Below, one piece after another: positions 1 through 7,984 of a stretch of DNA of 17,875 nt (the stretch's first letter is position 1; the number at the start of each line of letters is the position of its first letter). The notes under the pieces were generated by a model. The model had not been told where the DNA came from and ran no database searches. It worked only from the letters and a program-made list of their open reading frames with translations. The stretch is from the NCBI GenBank assembly GCA_000437495.1, contig FR897885.1, positions 1 through 17,875 of the forward strand. Direction: 5' to 3'. The translations under genes were made by a program, and so were the position numbers. The DNA is from Prevotella sp. CAG:485. Its GTDB lineage: Bacteria; Bacteroidota; Bacteroidia; Bacteroidales; Muribaculaceae.

Positions 1-504
1 AAAAGTCGGCTTTTTTCGGACGGATACATATATCTTTGCCACGGGCAGAAGCAACCGCGATTACCATTTTTTTCGCAGGTGATGAAAAACTCTCATAGGC
101 AGTGTATAATTGTCTGCGATACCCTCGGTGATTTGCATCAGAGCAATATCAAGGTGCTCAACGATTGCATTGGCGATGATATGCTCAAAATAATGGCTCG
201 CTCACATTGCGTGGTAATACCGCTCAAAGATACCGGCATTTCATCCGGACAACGAGTAATTTTGCAAGCCATGGCTCTTGGAAAGCCTATAATATGCACA
301 GATGCTGACGGCATTCGTGATTACGTTACACCTCAAACTGCTATTATGTTACCTAATGATGTTGACAGCTGGCAGAAAGCAATAGAGCGCCTTTATGACA
401 ACAAAGAGGAATATCAGAAAATGAGTAATGCGGCATTGAAGCTTTTTTCTGAAAATTTCACCGACAAGGTAATGTTTCAGAAAATTGCAAGATTGCTGAA
501 ATGA
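1..504 (+). pseudogene. Glycosyltransferase group 1 (GT4), 3' part, frameshifted, truncated by window edge
   Basis: This is the C-terminal half of a GT-B fold glycosyltransferase, which would move a sugar from a nucleotide-sugar during surface polysaccharide or glycoconjugate synthesis. Frame 2 (from base 2) reads a typical GT4 stretch, DTYIFATGRSNRDYHFF, then hits a stop at 80-82. Frame 1 carries the continuation SQVMKNSHRQCIIVCDT and runs to TGA at 502-504. It includes the nucleotide-sugar binding segment SSGQRVILQAMALGKP and a DYV motif. The switch falls in the run of seven T at 67-73; one extra T would restore a single reading frame. If no frameshift existed, the only start for the 3' piece would be GTG at 79 or ATG at 82, in the middle of the domain, which is implausible. 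The stretch is more AT-rich than the genes that follow, as is common in exchanged polysaccharide loci. Family assignment is firm; whether the frameshift is biological is open. Confidence 0.75.
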
Positions 505-559
505 AATAATCTAATACCCGGCTTTGACATTTGAGCATCTGGTTTCGCTCTTCCGTGCT

Positions 560-1762
560 TTAGAAATCGTTTTTGTAGATTTTCATTAGTTTTTCGTAGT
601 GAGTCTCCCGGCAGAAACGGACACGACTTTCACGGGCTATATCCGCCCGATTGAACGTATGGCTGCAAAATGTGCGGAAAATGTCGGTCAGAGCCTCAAC
701 ATTTCCCGAAGGATAAAGCAGACCGGACGTTGACTCAATAAGTTCCGGAATCCCCCCAATCCTGGCTCCTATTACCGGCACGCCGGCACATAACGATTCT
801 ATGACGCTCAGCGGATTGTTCTCATACCATTCCGACGTTATAACAGAAGCATCGGCACCATTGAGCAGATGAGCCACCTCATTGGCGTTGAGCTTGCCCA
901 GAAAGTCTATCTTCTTTACGTCGCCGTAACGTTCTTTCATCTCATCAAGCAGCGGACCGTTACCGGCCACTTTCAGGCATACCCCGGCTCTTTTTGCCGC
1001 TTCAAGAAGCGTAGGAACGCCTTTCTCTACCGAGAGTCTGCCGATATAGCAAAAATAGCCATCGCCATGTTCTCGCACAGGTTCCTTTTCAAGCACCTCA
1101 AGCTTGGGCGGGTCAATGAAGTTGCATAACACCCGTATTTTATCCTGTGGAATACCTTCAGCTACCATTATATCGCCCATAAAATGGCTTGGTGGAATGA
1201 AGACATCAGTGATACGGTTCAGGCGCTCACGGTTCCATGCGCGTGCTTCCAGATATGCCAGCAGACTCGCACTCAGTTTGCTTTTCATGCAAAGATGCCG
1301 TAACACACCGCTTTTACCGCCACCTAAACAGTCGCGGCATATCTCTCCCTGAGGACGACGAAAGGTATAGGCCGGACATACAAGCTTATAATCATGCAAC
1401 GTCCATACAACCCTTATTCCACGCTCATGAGCCAGTTCGGCTATTACTGGCGACAGGTATGAGTGAACATTGTGCAGATGCACCACATCAGGGTTGAAAT
1501 CGTCAAGTACTTTGATTGCAGCCTGCTTCACATCGCCGCGTCCCAACGTGCGCAGAGCTGCCTTTATTTTTGACCCTTTACCATTGAAGCTGACTTGTGA
1601 GGCATATCCCTGCCGGTCTTCTATTGCCAGATTTTTTGGATAATCCATGGCAAAGACCCTTACTTCATGACCATTGTCCTGAAGCAGACTCCGGGTGCCG
1701 ATGGCTACTACTTCCGCGCCGCCGCGGTTGTAGAAGAACTTGCTTACTATCAGTATTTTCAT
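560..1762 (-). CDS. Glycosyltransferase family 4 (RGGAE type, Cys-rich)
   Basis: A 400-residue cytoplasmic GT4 enzyme of normal length, probably adding a sugar in capsule, LPS or exopolysaccharide synthesis; the donor and acceptor cannot be read from sequence. The N-terminal domain opens with MKILIVSKFF and the RGGAE motif (residues 13-17). The C-terminal donor-binding domain has GRLSVEKG (241-248) and the EX7E pair E314/E322 in ENNPLSVIE, followed by the GGIPELI segment. Four cysteines, C129, C142, C145 and C158, form an evenly spaced CX12CX2CX12C set that suggests a metal site. There is no signal peptide. It starts 16 bases after the stop of the amylase gene with no promoter or terminator between them, so the two are probably co-transcribed. 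Its stop faces the upstream GT fragment tail to tail across 55 bases. Confidence 0.9.
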   Translation of the reverse strand: MKILIVSKFFYNRGGAEVVAIGTRSLLQDNGHEVRVFAMDYPKNLAIEDRQGYASQVSFNGKGSKIKAALRTLGRGDVKQAAIKVLDDFNPDVVHLHNVHSYLSPVIAELAHERGIRVVWTLHDYKLVCPAYTFRRPQGEICRDCLGGGKSGVLRHLCMKSKLSASLLAYLEARAWNRERLNRITDVFIPPSHFMGDIMVAEGIPQDKIRVLCNFIDPPKLEVLEKEPVREHGDGYFCYIGRLSVEKGVPTLLEAAKRAGVCLKVAGNGPLLDEMKERYGDVKKIDFLGKLNANEVAHLLNGADASVITSEWYENNPLSVIESLCAGVPVIGARIGGIPELIESTSGLLYPSGNVEALTDIFRTFCSHTFNRADIARESRVRFCRETHYEKLMKIYKNDF

Positions 1763-1778
1763 CTTCGGTAGAAAAGGG

Positions 1779-3662
1779 TCAGAGGGCAGGTTCCAACACT
1801 AAAATTTCACGGGGTTTAAGATTCAGCGTCTCCGCAGGCGACAGAATCAAGTCCTTGTCAATCAGCACGTTATGCCACTTCATAGCCGTGGGGAGAATCT
1901 CCGCAAACGGAGCCATGTTGAGGTCTACATTTGCAGAAGTGCCGTTGAGCATTACCAGCACACGCTTGTTGGTGCCCGGTATGTAGCGCTCATACACATA
2001 CACACCCTGTTTGGGGGCGAAGTGCTTCATCTTGCCCGTGTGGATGGCTTCCGCACCTTTGCGCCATTGCATCAGCTTGCTCAGGAAGTCGTAGGCCTCG
2101 TTCTGAAGCTCTGAGCGCCCATGAGTGGAGAACACATTCACCGAATCGCCGGGGAATCCGCCCGGCATATCGCGGCGCACATTGCCGTCACCGGGCTTGC
2201 GGTCGCCGCTCATCAGCAGCTCAGTGCCGTAATATATCTGCGGAATGCCCGGCATTGTAAGCAGTATTGTCTGAGCCTGCTTCCAGGCATCAAGCGTCTC
2301 GGGTTGCTCAGGCAGCAGACGGTCCGTGTCGTGATTATCTAAAAAGCGCAACACCTTCATTGGCTCGGCATAGACATTGTCTTGCGCGAAATGATTGTAG
2401 ATATTTACCAGACCGGTGCCCCATTCATCCGTTTCCTCCTGGTAGGGAGCCAGCCCGCGACTTTTAAGCATCAGAGCAAAATCCATCACCACGGGCAGGT
2501 ACGAGTCTTTACCGCCGGCCGGGATACGACTGCCGCGCTGCCAGGCCTGTTCCGTGCCCGGATTGGCAAACCAGCACTCGCCAACAATGGTGAAGTCGGG
2601 ATACTCACGTTCCACATCAGTTACCCAACCCGCCATAGCATCCTTGTCGGCGTAGGGGTAGGTGTCCATCCTTATGGCGTCGATGCCGGCTTCCTCAATC
2701 CACCAGATGGAATTCTGGCTCAGATAGCGCATCAGATGAGGATTGCGCTGATTCAGGTCAGGCATCACGTCAACGAACCATCCGTCGGTGGTGAGCTTGC
2801 GGTCATAGTCAGAGGCATACGGGTCGCTCAGCGACATCAGCTTATGATTTGTCTGCGTGTATTTGCCGCCGAAGTTTATCCAGTCTTTGCTAGGCATTTC
2901 GAGCATCCAGGGATGCTCCGAGCCGCAGTGGTTGAAAATCATATCCATCACCACCTTTATGCCCCTGCCGTGCAGCGAATCTATCAGCTGCCGGTAATCG
3001 GCATTGTTGCCGAAGCGCCGGTCAACGTTGTAGTAGTCGGTGGTGGCATAGCCGTGATACGAACCGCCCGGCATATCATTTTCGAGTACCGGGTTGAGCC
3101 ACACAGCCGTTACTCCCAGCGAGTCGATGTAATCCAGATGATTCATTATGCCTTTCAGATCACCCCCGTGGCGTACATTCAGGTTACTGCGGTCGGCGCC
3201 GATGGGGAAACGCATCTCCTTCACCAGATTATTCTCCGTATTGCCGTCAGCGAAACGGTCGGGCATTATCATATAGAGCACATCGGCCGCAGTGAATCCC
3301 TGAGCGCCCCCTTTGGCTTTACGGGCACGCAGCTCATAGTTACGACTGATATGTTTCTTGCCTGAGCGCCAGGTAATGCGCATGGAGCCGGGTTTGGCTG
3401 CATTGCTGATGTTCAGATATATATATTGATAATTGGGTGAGCCGTCGAGACGAGCCACTGAATCTATGCTCACACCCGGATAGTTGATTTCGGGCACTGC
3501 CTCGCGGATGTCGGCCCCGTAGACCTGAAGTTGCAGAGTTGTATTCTTCATTCCCACCCACCAGTGCGGAGGGTCTATACGTTCCACTTTAAGGGATGCG
3601 GCATAAGATAAACCTATTCCCATCACCGCTAAAATGGCGCCTGTCAGTATCCTGATTTTCAT
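1779..3662 (-). CDS. Secreted GH13 alpha-amylase / neopullulanase-like (SusA-type)
   Basis: A 627-residue glycoside hydrolase acting on alpha-1,4 glucans such as starch, pullulan or cyclodextrins. Residues 1-22 are a signal peptide (ending LSYAA), so it is periplasmic or exported. Residues about 23-115 match a cyclomaltodextrinase N-terminal beta-sandwich, 125-535 the GH13 barrel, and 540-627 the Cyc-maltodextrin C-terminal domain. All four GH13 regions are visible: DMIFNH (240-245), GIDAIRMD with nucleophile D333, IVGE with acid/base E362, and LDNHD with D445. Catalysis should therefore be intact. Bacteroidales homologues include SusA, but no susC, susD or SusR-like regulator lies in the window, so this is not a standard starch locus. 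A possible -7 box lies a few bases before the ATG. A GT4 gene follows after 16 bases. Exact substrate preference is not decidable here. Confidence 0.92.
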   Translation of the reverse strand: MKIRILTGAILAVMGIGLSYAASLKVERIDPPHWWVGMKNTTLQLQVYGADIREAVPEINYPGVSIDSVARLDGSPNYQYIYLNISNAAKPGSMRITWRSGKKHISRNYELRARKAKGGAQGFTAADVLYMIMPDRFADGNTENNLVKEMRFPIGADRSNLNVRHGGDLKGIMNHLDYIDSLGVTAVWLNPVLENDMPGGSYHGYATTDYYNVDRRFGNNADYRQLIDSLHGRGIKVVMDMIFNHCGSEHPWMLEMPSKDWINFGGKYTQTNHKLMSLSDPYASDYDRKLTTDGWFVDVMPDLNQRNPHLMRYLSQNSIWWIEEAGIDAIRMDTYPYADKDAMAGWVTDVEREYPDFTIVGECWFANPGTEQAWQRGSRIPAGGKDSYLPVVMDFALMLKSRGLAPYQEETDEWGTGLVNIYNHFAQDNVYAEPMKVLRFLDNHDTDRLLPEQPETLDAWKQAQTILLTMPGIPQIYYGTELLMSGDRKPGDGNVRRDMPGGFPGDSVNVFSTHGRSELQNEAYDFLSKLMQWRKGAEAIHTGKMKHFAPKQGVYVYERYIPGTNKRVLVMLNGTSANVDLNMAPFAEILPTAMKWHNVLIDKDLILSPAETLNLKPREILVLEPAL

Positions 3663-3669
3663 AACTCTG

Positions 3670-3677
3670 CAAAATTA
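3670..3677 (-). promoter_or_regulatory. Possible -7 promoter box (TAATTTTG) of the amylase gene
   Basis: The minus strand reads TAATTTTG, matching the Bacteroidetes TAnnTTTG box, with only seven bases between it and the ATG. No TTTG lies at the expected -33 distance, so support is from the box alone. If used, the transcript would have almost no leader. Confidence 0.45.
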
Positions 3678-3772
3678 CAAAAAAAATCGGAATCTTTTTT
3701 GTTCCTCTGCGGAAATATGAGGCGCCTGCACGGCAAAAAAATGTTCTAAAGAAGTTGTATGGCGCTGATGAC

Positions 3773-4369
3773 TTATTTCCCCACCAGTTTGCGGCGGAGT
3801 CGCGACAGCGTTGAGGGTGTAATCTGAAGATACGAGGCTATATATTTCAGCGGAATGCGCAAAGTGAGCAATTTGGCCGACACACGCTTGATATACGGCT
3901 CATCGTTAGCCATAAAGTTATACAGCCGGTCTTCGGCCGTTGTGGTGGCATATTTCACATATCGGCGTTCAAGCGCATAGAGTTGGCCGGTGGCTATGTA
4001 GAGCATCCAGTCGGCAAAATCGCGATATTTGGCTATCAGATGCCGGATTGTGTTGTAGGTCAGCTCATACACACTTCCCTGTTCCAGCGCCACAAGCGAG
4101 AAGGCGGCCGGCTGGTTGGCGAAATAGCTGTGAAGAGATGTGTAGATGTCTCCCTCCGTGCCGAACAATATAGTGTTGTCGGTCTGATTATTGGCGTGCG
4201 ACACCCTGAAGATGCCGTCGCGGTTTATGTAGAACGCATTGCACAGTTCGCCTTGACGCACAATAACATCTCCGGGCTCCACTTCAATAATATTGGCCGA
4301 GCCGCAGATTTCATCAAGGCACGGTTCAGAAACCTCCTTGTAGTGAAGAATGATTTCCCTCAGGTTCAT
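3773..4369 (-). CDS. Crp/Fnr family transcriptional regulator
   Basis: A 198-residue DNA-binding regulator. Residues about 20-110 form a cyclic-nucleotide-binding-type beta-barrel (with EPGDVIVRQGE and the later GTEGDIYTS turn), followed by a long dimer helix and a C-terminal helix-turn-helix at about 172-195 (IPLKYIASYLQITPSTLSRL), a form typical of Bacteroidetes Crp/Fnr proteins. No cysteine cluster for an Fnr-type iron-sulfur centre is evident, and the residues expected for cAMP binding are not obviously present, so the ligand is unknown. Start ATG at 4369 is the only sensible one for the domain. It is transcribed away from the secreted-protein gene at 4544 across 174 bases, so it may regulate that unit; this is inferred from arrangement only. 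The amylase gene follows on the same strand after 110 bases. Confidence 0.9.
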   Translation of the reverse strand: MNLREIILHYKEVSEPCLDEICGSANIIEVEPGDVIVRQGELCNAFYINRDGIFRVSHANNQTDNTILFGTEGDIYTSLHSYFANQPAAFSLVALEQGSVYELTYNTIRHLIAKYRDFADWMLYIATGQLYALERRYVKYATTTAEDRLYNFMANDEPYIKRVSAKLLTLRIPLKYIASYLQITPSTLSRLRRKLVGK

Positions 4370-4482
4370 TTGACTATATTTAAAACGCCATTTCAGTAAT
4401 ATTATTTTGAATCGGCAATACTCATTTTTTTGATTTAAAACAATTTGTATTGTAGCTTGGAGCTTAAATATTCAACTTTGAT

Positions 4483-4490
4483 TAAATTTG
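4483..4490 (+). promoter_or_regulatory. Probable -7 promoter box (TAAATTTG) of the secreted-protein operon
   Basis: TAAATTTG fits TAnnTTTG, about 53 bases before the ATG at 4544. A TTG at 4457-4459 is 23 bases upstream of the box, slightly too far for an ideal -33. The 174-base gap between the divergent genes is very AT-rich and has no clear repeat or palindromic operator that I can see. I found no good box for the divergent Crp/Fnr gene. Confidence 0.5.
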
Positions 4491-4543
4491 CAATATCAAT
4501 ACGATGCAGTTTTCCGAGCCGCATCTTCTAAATTCATCAGCTC

Positions 4544-7500
4544 ATGACAAAAATTCTACTGTCTGTAATTTTCACCCTTATGGCTTCGGCAGCTTTCGGC
4601 ACCGCACCGGGTAATTTGTTTACCGTGGCGCCGCGGGGAGCCAAGCCACAGTCAACTGCCGCCGAGCAACCCGGCGAGCTCAATTACCGGCAAAACGCTT
4701 ACGGACTGCCTGACGCTTTGCGCGGCACCGGTGTTGCCTTCGACGTGGGATATGTGTCATTCCCGCTCCAGACGCCGCGGACACGCACCACAGTGCATGC
4801 CTTCTCCAATCCATTGATTATAGCCGGCACAATGATGCCCGACGGCAAAATGCTGGCTTTTACATTCGTTGAAACATCATCGTCCACTAAGATGGAAAAG
4901 ATGGTGCGCATGGACCCGGCCACCGGCGCCTTTACCGATGTGGCAGCCTTGCCCGACGGCTATCCCAACATACTCGACCTGACCTACGAGCCGGTCAGCG
5001 CCAAGCTCTTGGGTCTTGCGGCATGGCCAGCCGACAAAACTCCGTCGCTGGTAAGCATCAACCCGACAACAGCCGAAATCACCCTGTTGCGCAAACTCGA
5101 TAACGTATGGTATAGTCTGGCTGCCGACGGCTCCGGCCGAGTCTTCTTTGTGCGCCAGAGCAACGGCGATGTCGGCGTCAGCTTCAATCCCCTCGACGGA
5201 ACAGAGCCTGTCATTGCCGCCAAAGGGTCTGCCTCGGCGGCTTCATACGTCAGCTCCATGGCCATGGATCGCGACGATTATATGCTTTACTGGGCCTCTT
5301 GCGCATCCAATGGCCGCAGCACATTGTTCAAAATCAATCCTGCCACCGGCGCCACTACCAACCTGGGCACCATAGGCACCGCAGTCGTTTCCACCGAAGT
5401 CATGGCGCTCAATATTGCCGCTTCTGAACCCGCCGCCGGCACTCCTCAGGCACCCTCATCACTGCTGGTAAAGGCTGCCGCAAGCGGCTCCCTGACCGCC
5501 ACTGCTACCTGGACAAACCCCGCTGTAGATTCCCTGTGCCTCTTCCTCAACGGCGAGCTCCTCAAGACCTTTGTCGGCGTTCAGAGCGGCAGCAACGGCA
5601 ATATGGAGCTTTCAGGCTTACGTCAGGGCTATAACCACCTGCGCCTCACCACCGCCAATGCCGCAGGCAAAGGCCGCTATGCCGATGCCTTCTTCTGGGC
5701 AGGCCACGATGTGCCGCGGGCTGTGAGCAACCTCAAAGTGCAGCGTGTGGCTTCCGACTCCGCCTTGTTGACCTGGACAGCTCCCTCAAGCACCGTTCAT
5801 GGCGGATATGTATCTCCCACCGGAATAAAATACAGAATCACCCGCTACTCTCTTGCCGGCGACACCACTGTGGTGAGCAAGACGTACAGAGGCACCTCTT
5901 TCCGCGAGAAAATTTCCACTCCCGGCAACTATTACTATACTGTGCAGTCGCTCTCTTCCGATTACGGCGAGACAGCCACCTCCGAAACCCTCTATCTGGG
6001 TCCGGCGCTTTCGCTCCCTTACAACTGCGACTTCTCCACCCGGGCTGCCTATACTCTATGGACACCGAAAAGCATGAACGGCAACAGCCGGTGTTGGACG
6101 TACTATTCCTCTAAACCGCAGCATGTTTACAATCCTCCTTTCAACAAGGGCAACAACGACTGGTTCCTCAGCGCTCCCTTCTCGCTGGAGCAGGGCAAGG
6201 AGTACTACATCTATATGCAGATAAAATCTGGTTTGGGCGAATATTACCCCAAAATGTTCGACATATCTCTGGGCAAGGATGACTCTGTTGACGGACGCAC
6301 CACGATATACCGCGACACCATCGCTTCCAAAGCCATTGAAGAGGTACGCATCACTGCCAAGGTGGATAAAACGGGCGAATACACCCTTGCGCTTCACGAT
6401 TATTCCCCCTTCATAAGCTGCAACCTTTATCTCTATAAAGTTTCTGTCTGCGAGAAGACGACCGGTAAAATCAGCGGCCGCATCACCGACAATACGGGCA
6501 AAGGCGTTTCGGGTGTTACTGTGTCGCTCGACCAAACGACCCTGACTGCTACCTCAGGAGCTGACGGACACTATCTCATTGACTACATTGAGCCGGGCAC
6601 TTATTCGCTTTCGGCCTTCAAACCCGGATATGCGTCTCACTCATCATCGGCTCCTCTCAACGTGGAGAGCAAGAGCACGCTGCAATACGACTTCAAACTC
6701 AATCCTACGGCCAGAGCCACTGTAAAAGGCATTGTCAAAGACGACAACAATATGCCTCTGCAGGGCGTCAAGGTGGAATTTACGGCTGAGGGACTCTCTT
6801 ACTCGGCCACCACGGGTGCCGACGGCTCATACACCATAAGTGATGTGTCGGCAGGCTCCTACAGCTACACTGCCTCGCGTCTCCGCTTCCTGACTCTTCG
6901 CGGCAACGCCACGGTAACGGCCGAAACGGACCTGCCCATGACGCTGAAAGCTCTCGACCTGGCGCCTCACGGCCTCAAGAGCACATCGGCCGACGACGGC
7001 TCTGTGAAGCTAACCTGGAACGAACCGCGCGACCTCTTCCGCCGCGACAACGGTGTGCCCAAATCGCAAAACGGCGCCATGGTGGGCACTGACAACTACC
7101 TCTTCGGCTGTGTGTGGAAACAGCCTGCCACTCTCAACGCCATTTCGTGGATGACCACTGAATATCAGGGTCCGCACAACTACATGAACCTCTGGGTGCT
7201 CGACGTCAAAGCCGACGGCACTCCTTCAGCCAAAGTGCTCTATAACGCTATGAATGTGCCGGCCAACGGCGACCTGGTTTGGAACAGGCATGAAATGGAC
7301 GCGCCGGTGAACTGCCCCAACGGTTTCTACCTGGCGGTGAGCTACCGTGGCATGGCCTCCATAGCCATGTCTGACGGCGAGGATGCCGACTGGCCCTTCG
7401 TGGCAGGTGTAAACTACCGCTCGTCTGATTTCCGCACCGACAACTGGACTTGCGTCGACGCTTCGTTTGTGAAAAACAACTATATGTTGCGTGCTGAGGG

Positions 7501-7981
7501 CACCGGTCTCGGAATAGCACCCGTGTCATACGCTTACCGTTACAACGTATGGCGCCTGCCTGCCGACGCGCAGACCGACACCGTGAAATGGGTTGCCCTG
7601 ACTCCTGCCGGCGGCATTGCCGACACCTCCTTCGCCGACGCTCATACCGACGTTGCCGACGGTGATTACCGTTATGCCGTTGCCGCCTGCTATCCCGACG
7701 GCCGCATTTCCAGCGTCCTCTTCTCCGAGCCTGTGCATCTCACCAACGGCGTGGCTCAGTTGGGAATCGACGGCTTGCTCATCCCCTCCGGTCCTGTTGC
7801 CGATGTCCTGCCGCTTGGTGTACGTGTTGACGAGGCTGCGGTATATGCTCTCGACGGCTCCGTCAAACTGAGAAGCTCAGACACCGACATCCTCGACATG
7901 AGTGGCATGGTAGCCGGTTGCTATATACTGCGGGTAAAACTTGCCCAAAGAGTTTCTGTAATCAAAATAATAAAGAAATAA
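4544..7981 (+). CDS. Large secreted multidomain surface protein (Fn3, choice-of-anchor-J-like, carboxypeptidase-regulatory-like, T9SS-type tail)
   Basis: A 1145-residue exported protein of unknown specific function. Residues 1-19 are a signal peptide (ending SAAFG). Residues about 90-290 carry propeller-like repeats with the recurring phrase 'NPATG' or 'DPATG' (for example FKINPATGATTNLG). Then come Fn3-like modules at about 303-383 and 389-485, a jelly-roll 'choice-of-anchor J'/cleaved-adhesin-like domain at about 488-636 (SLPYNCDF, NDWFLSAPF), and two carboxypeptidase-regulatory-like beta-sandwiches at about 640-720 and 723-803, each with a GADG(H/S)Y turn. A third Fn3 module appears split by an inserted jelly-roll (about 843-985). 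Residues about 1076-1145 resemble a type IX secretion sorting domain (AVYALDGSV, GCYILRV, ending VIKIIKK). It is followed after three bases by the LRR gene, so the two form an operon. A role in adhesion or glycan binding is inference. Confidence 0.85.
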   Translation: MTKILLSVIFTLMASAAFGTAPGNLFTVAPRGAKPQSTAAEQPGELNYRQNAYGLPDALRGTGVAFDVGYVSFPLQTPRTRTTVHAFSNPLIIAGTMMPDGKMLAFTFVETSSSTKMEKMVRMDPATGAFTDVAALPDGYPNILDLTYEPVSAKLLGLAAWPADKTPSLVSINPTTAEITLLRKLDNVWYSLAADGSGRVFFVRQSNGDVGVSFNPLDGTEPVIAAKGSASAASYVSSMAMDRDDYMLYWASCASNGRSTLFKINPATGATTNLGTIGTAVVSTEVMALNIAASEPAAGTPQAPSSLLVKAAASGSLTATATWTNPAVDSLCLFLNGELLKTFVGVQSGSNGNMELSGLRQGYNHLRLTTANAAGKGRYADAFFWAGHDVPRAVSNLKVQRVASDSALLTWTAPSSTVHGGYVSPTGIKYRITRYSLAGDTTVVSKTYRGTSFREKISTPGNYYYTVQSLSSDYGETATSETLYLGPALSLPYNCDFSTRAAYTLWTPKSMNGNSRCWTYYSSKPQHVYNPPFNKGNNDWFLSAPFSLEQGKEYYIYMQIKSGLGEYYPKMFDISLGKDDSVDGRTTIYRDTIASKAIEEVRITAKVDKTGEYTLALHDYSPFISCNLYLYKVSVCEKTTGKISGRITDNTGKGVSGVTVSLDQTTLTATSGADGHYLIDYIEPGTYSLSAFKPGYASHSSSAPLNVESKSTLQYDFKLNPTARATVKGIVKDDNNMPLQGVKVEFTAEGLSYSATTGADGSYTISDVSAGSYSYTASRLRFLTLRGNATVTAETDLPMTLKALDLAPHGLKSTSADDGSVKLTWNEPRDLFRRDNGVPKSQNGAMVGTDNYLFGCVWKQPATLNAISWMTTEYQGPHNYMNLWVLDVKADGTPSAKVLYNAMNVPANGDLVWNRHEMDAPVNCPNGFYLAVSYRGMASIAMSDGEDADWPFVAGVNYRSSDFRTDNWTCVDASFVKNNYMLRAEGTGLGIAPVSYAYRYNVWRLPADAQTDTVKWVALTPAGGIADTSFADAHTDVADGDYRYAVAACYPDGRISSVLFSEPVHLTNGVAQLGIDGLLIPSGPVADVLPLGVRVDEAAVYALDGSVKLRSSDTDILDMSGMVAGCYILRVKLAQRVSVIKIIKK

Positions 7982-7984
7982 GAT

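Noticed and set aside
2382..3365. 327-codon plus-strand open frame
   Set aside because: It lies wholly inside the amylase gene on the other strand, has histidine/valine-rich composition typical of antisense shadows, and shows no domain.
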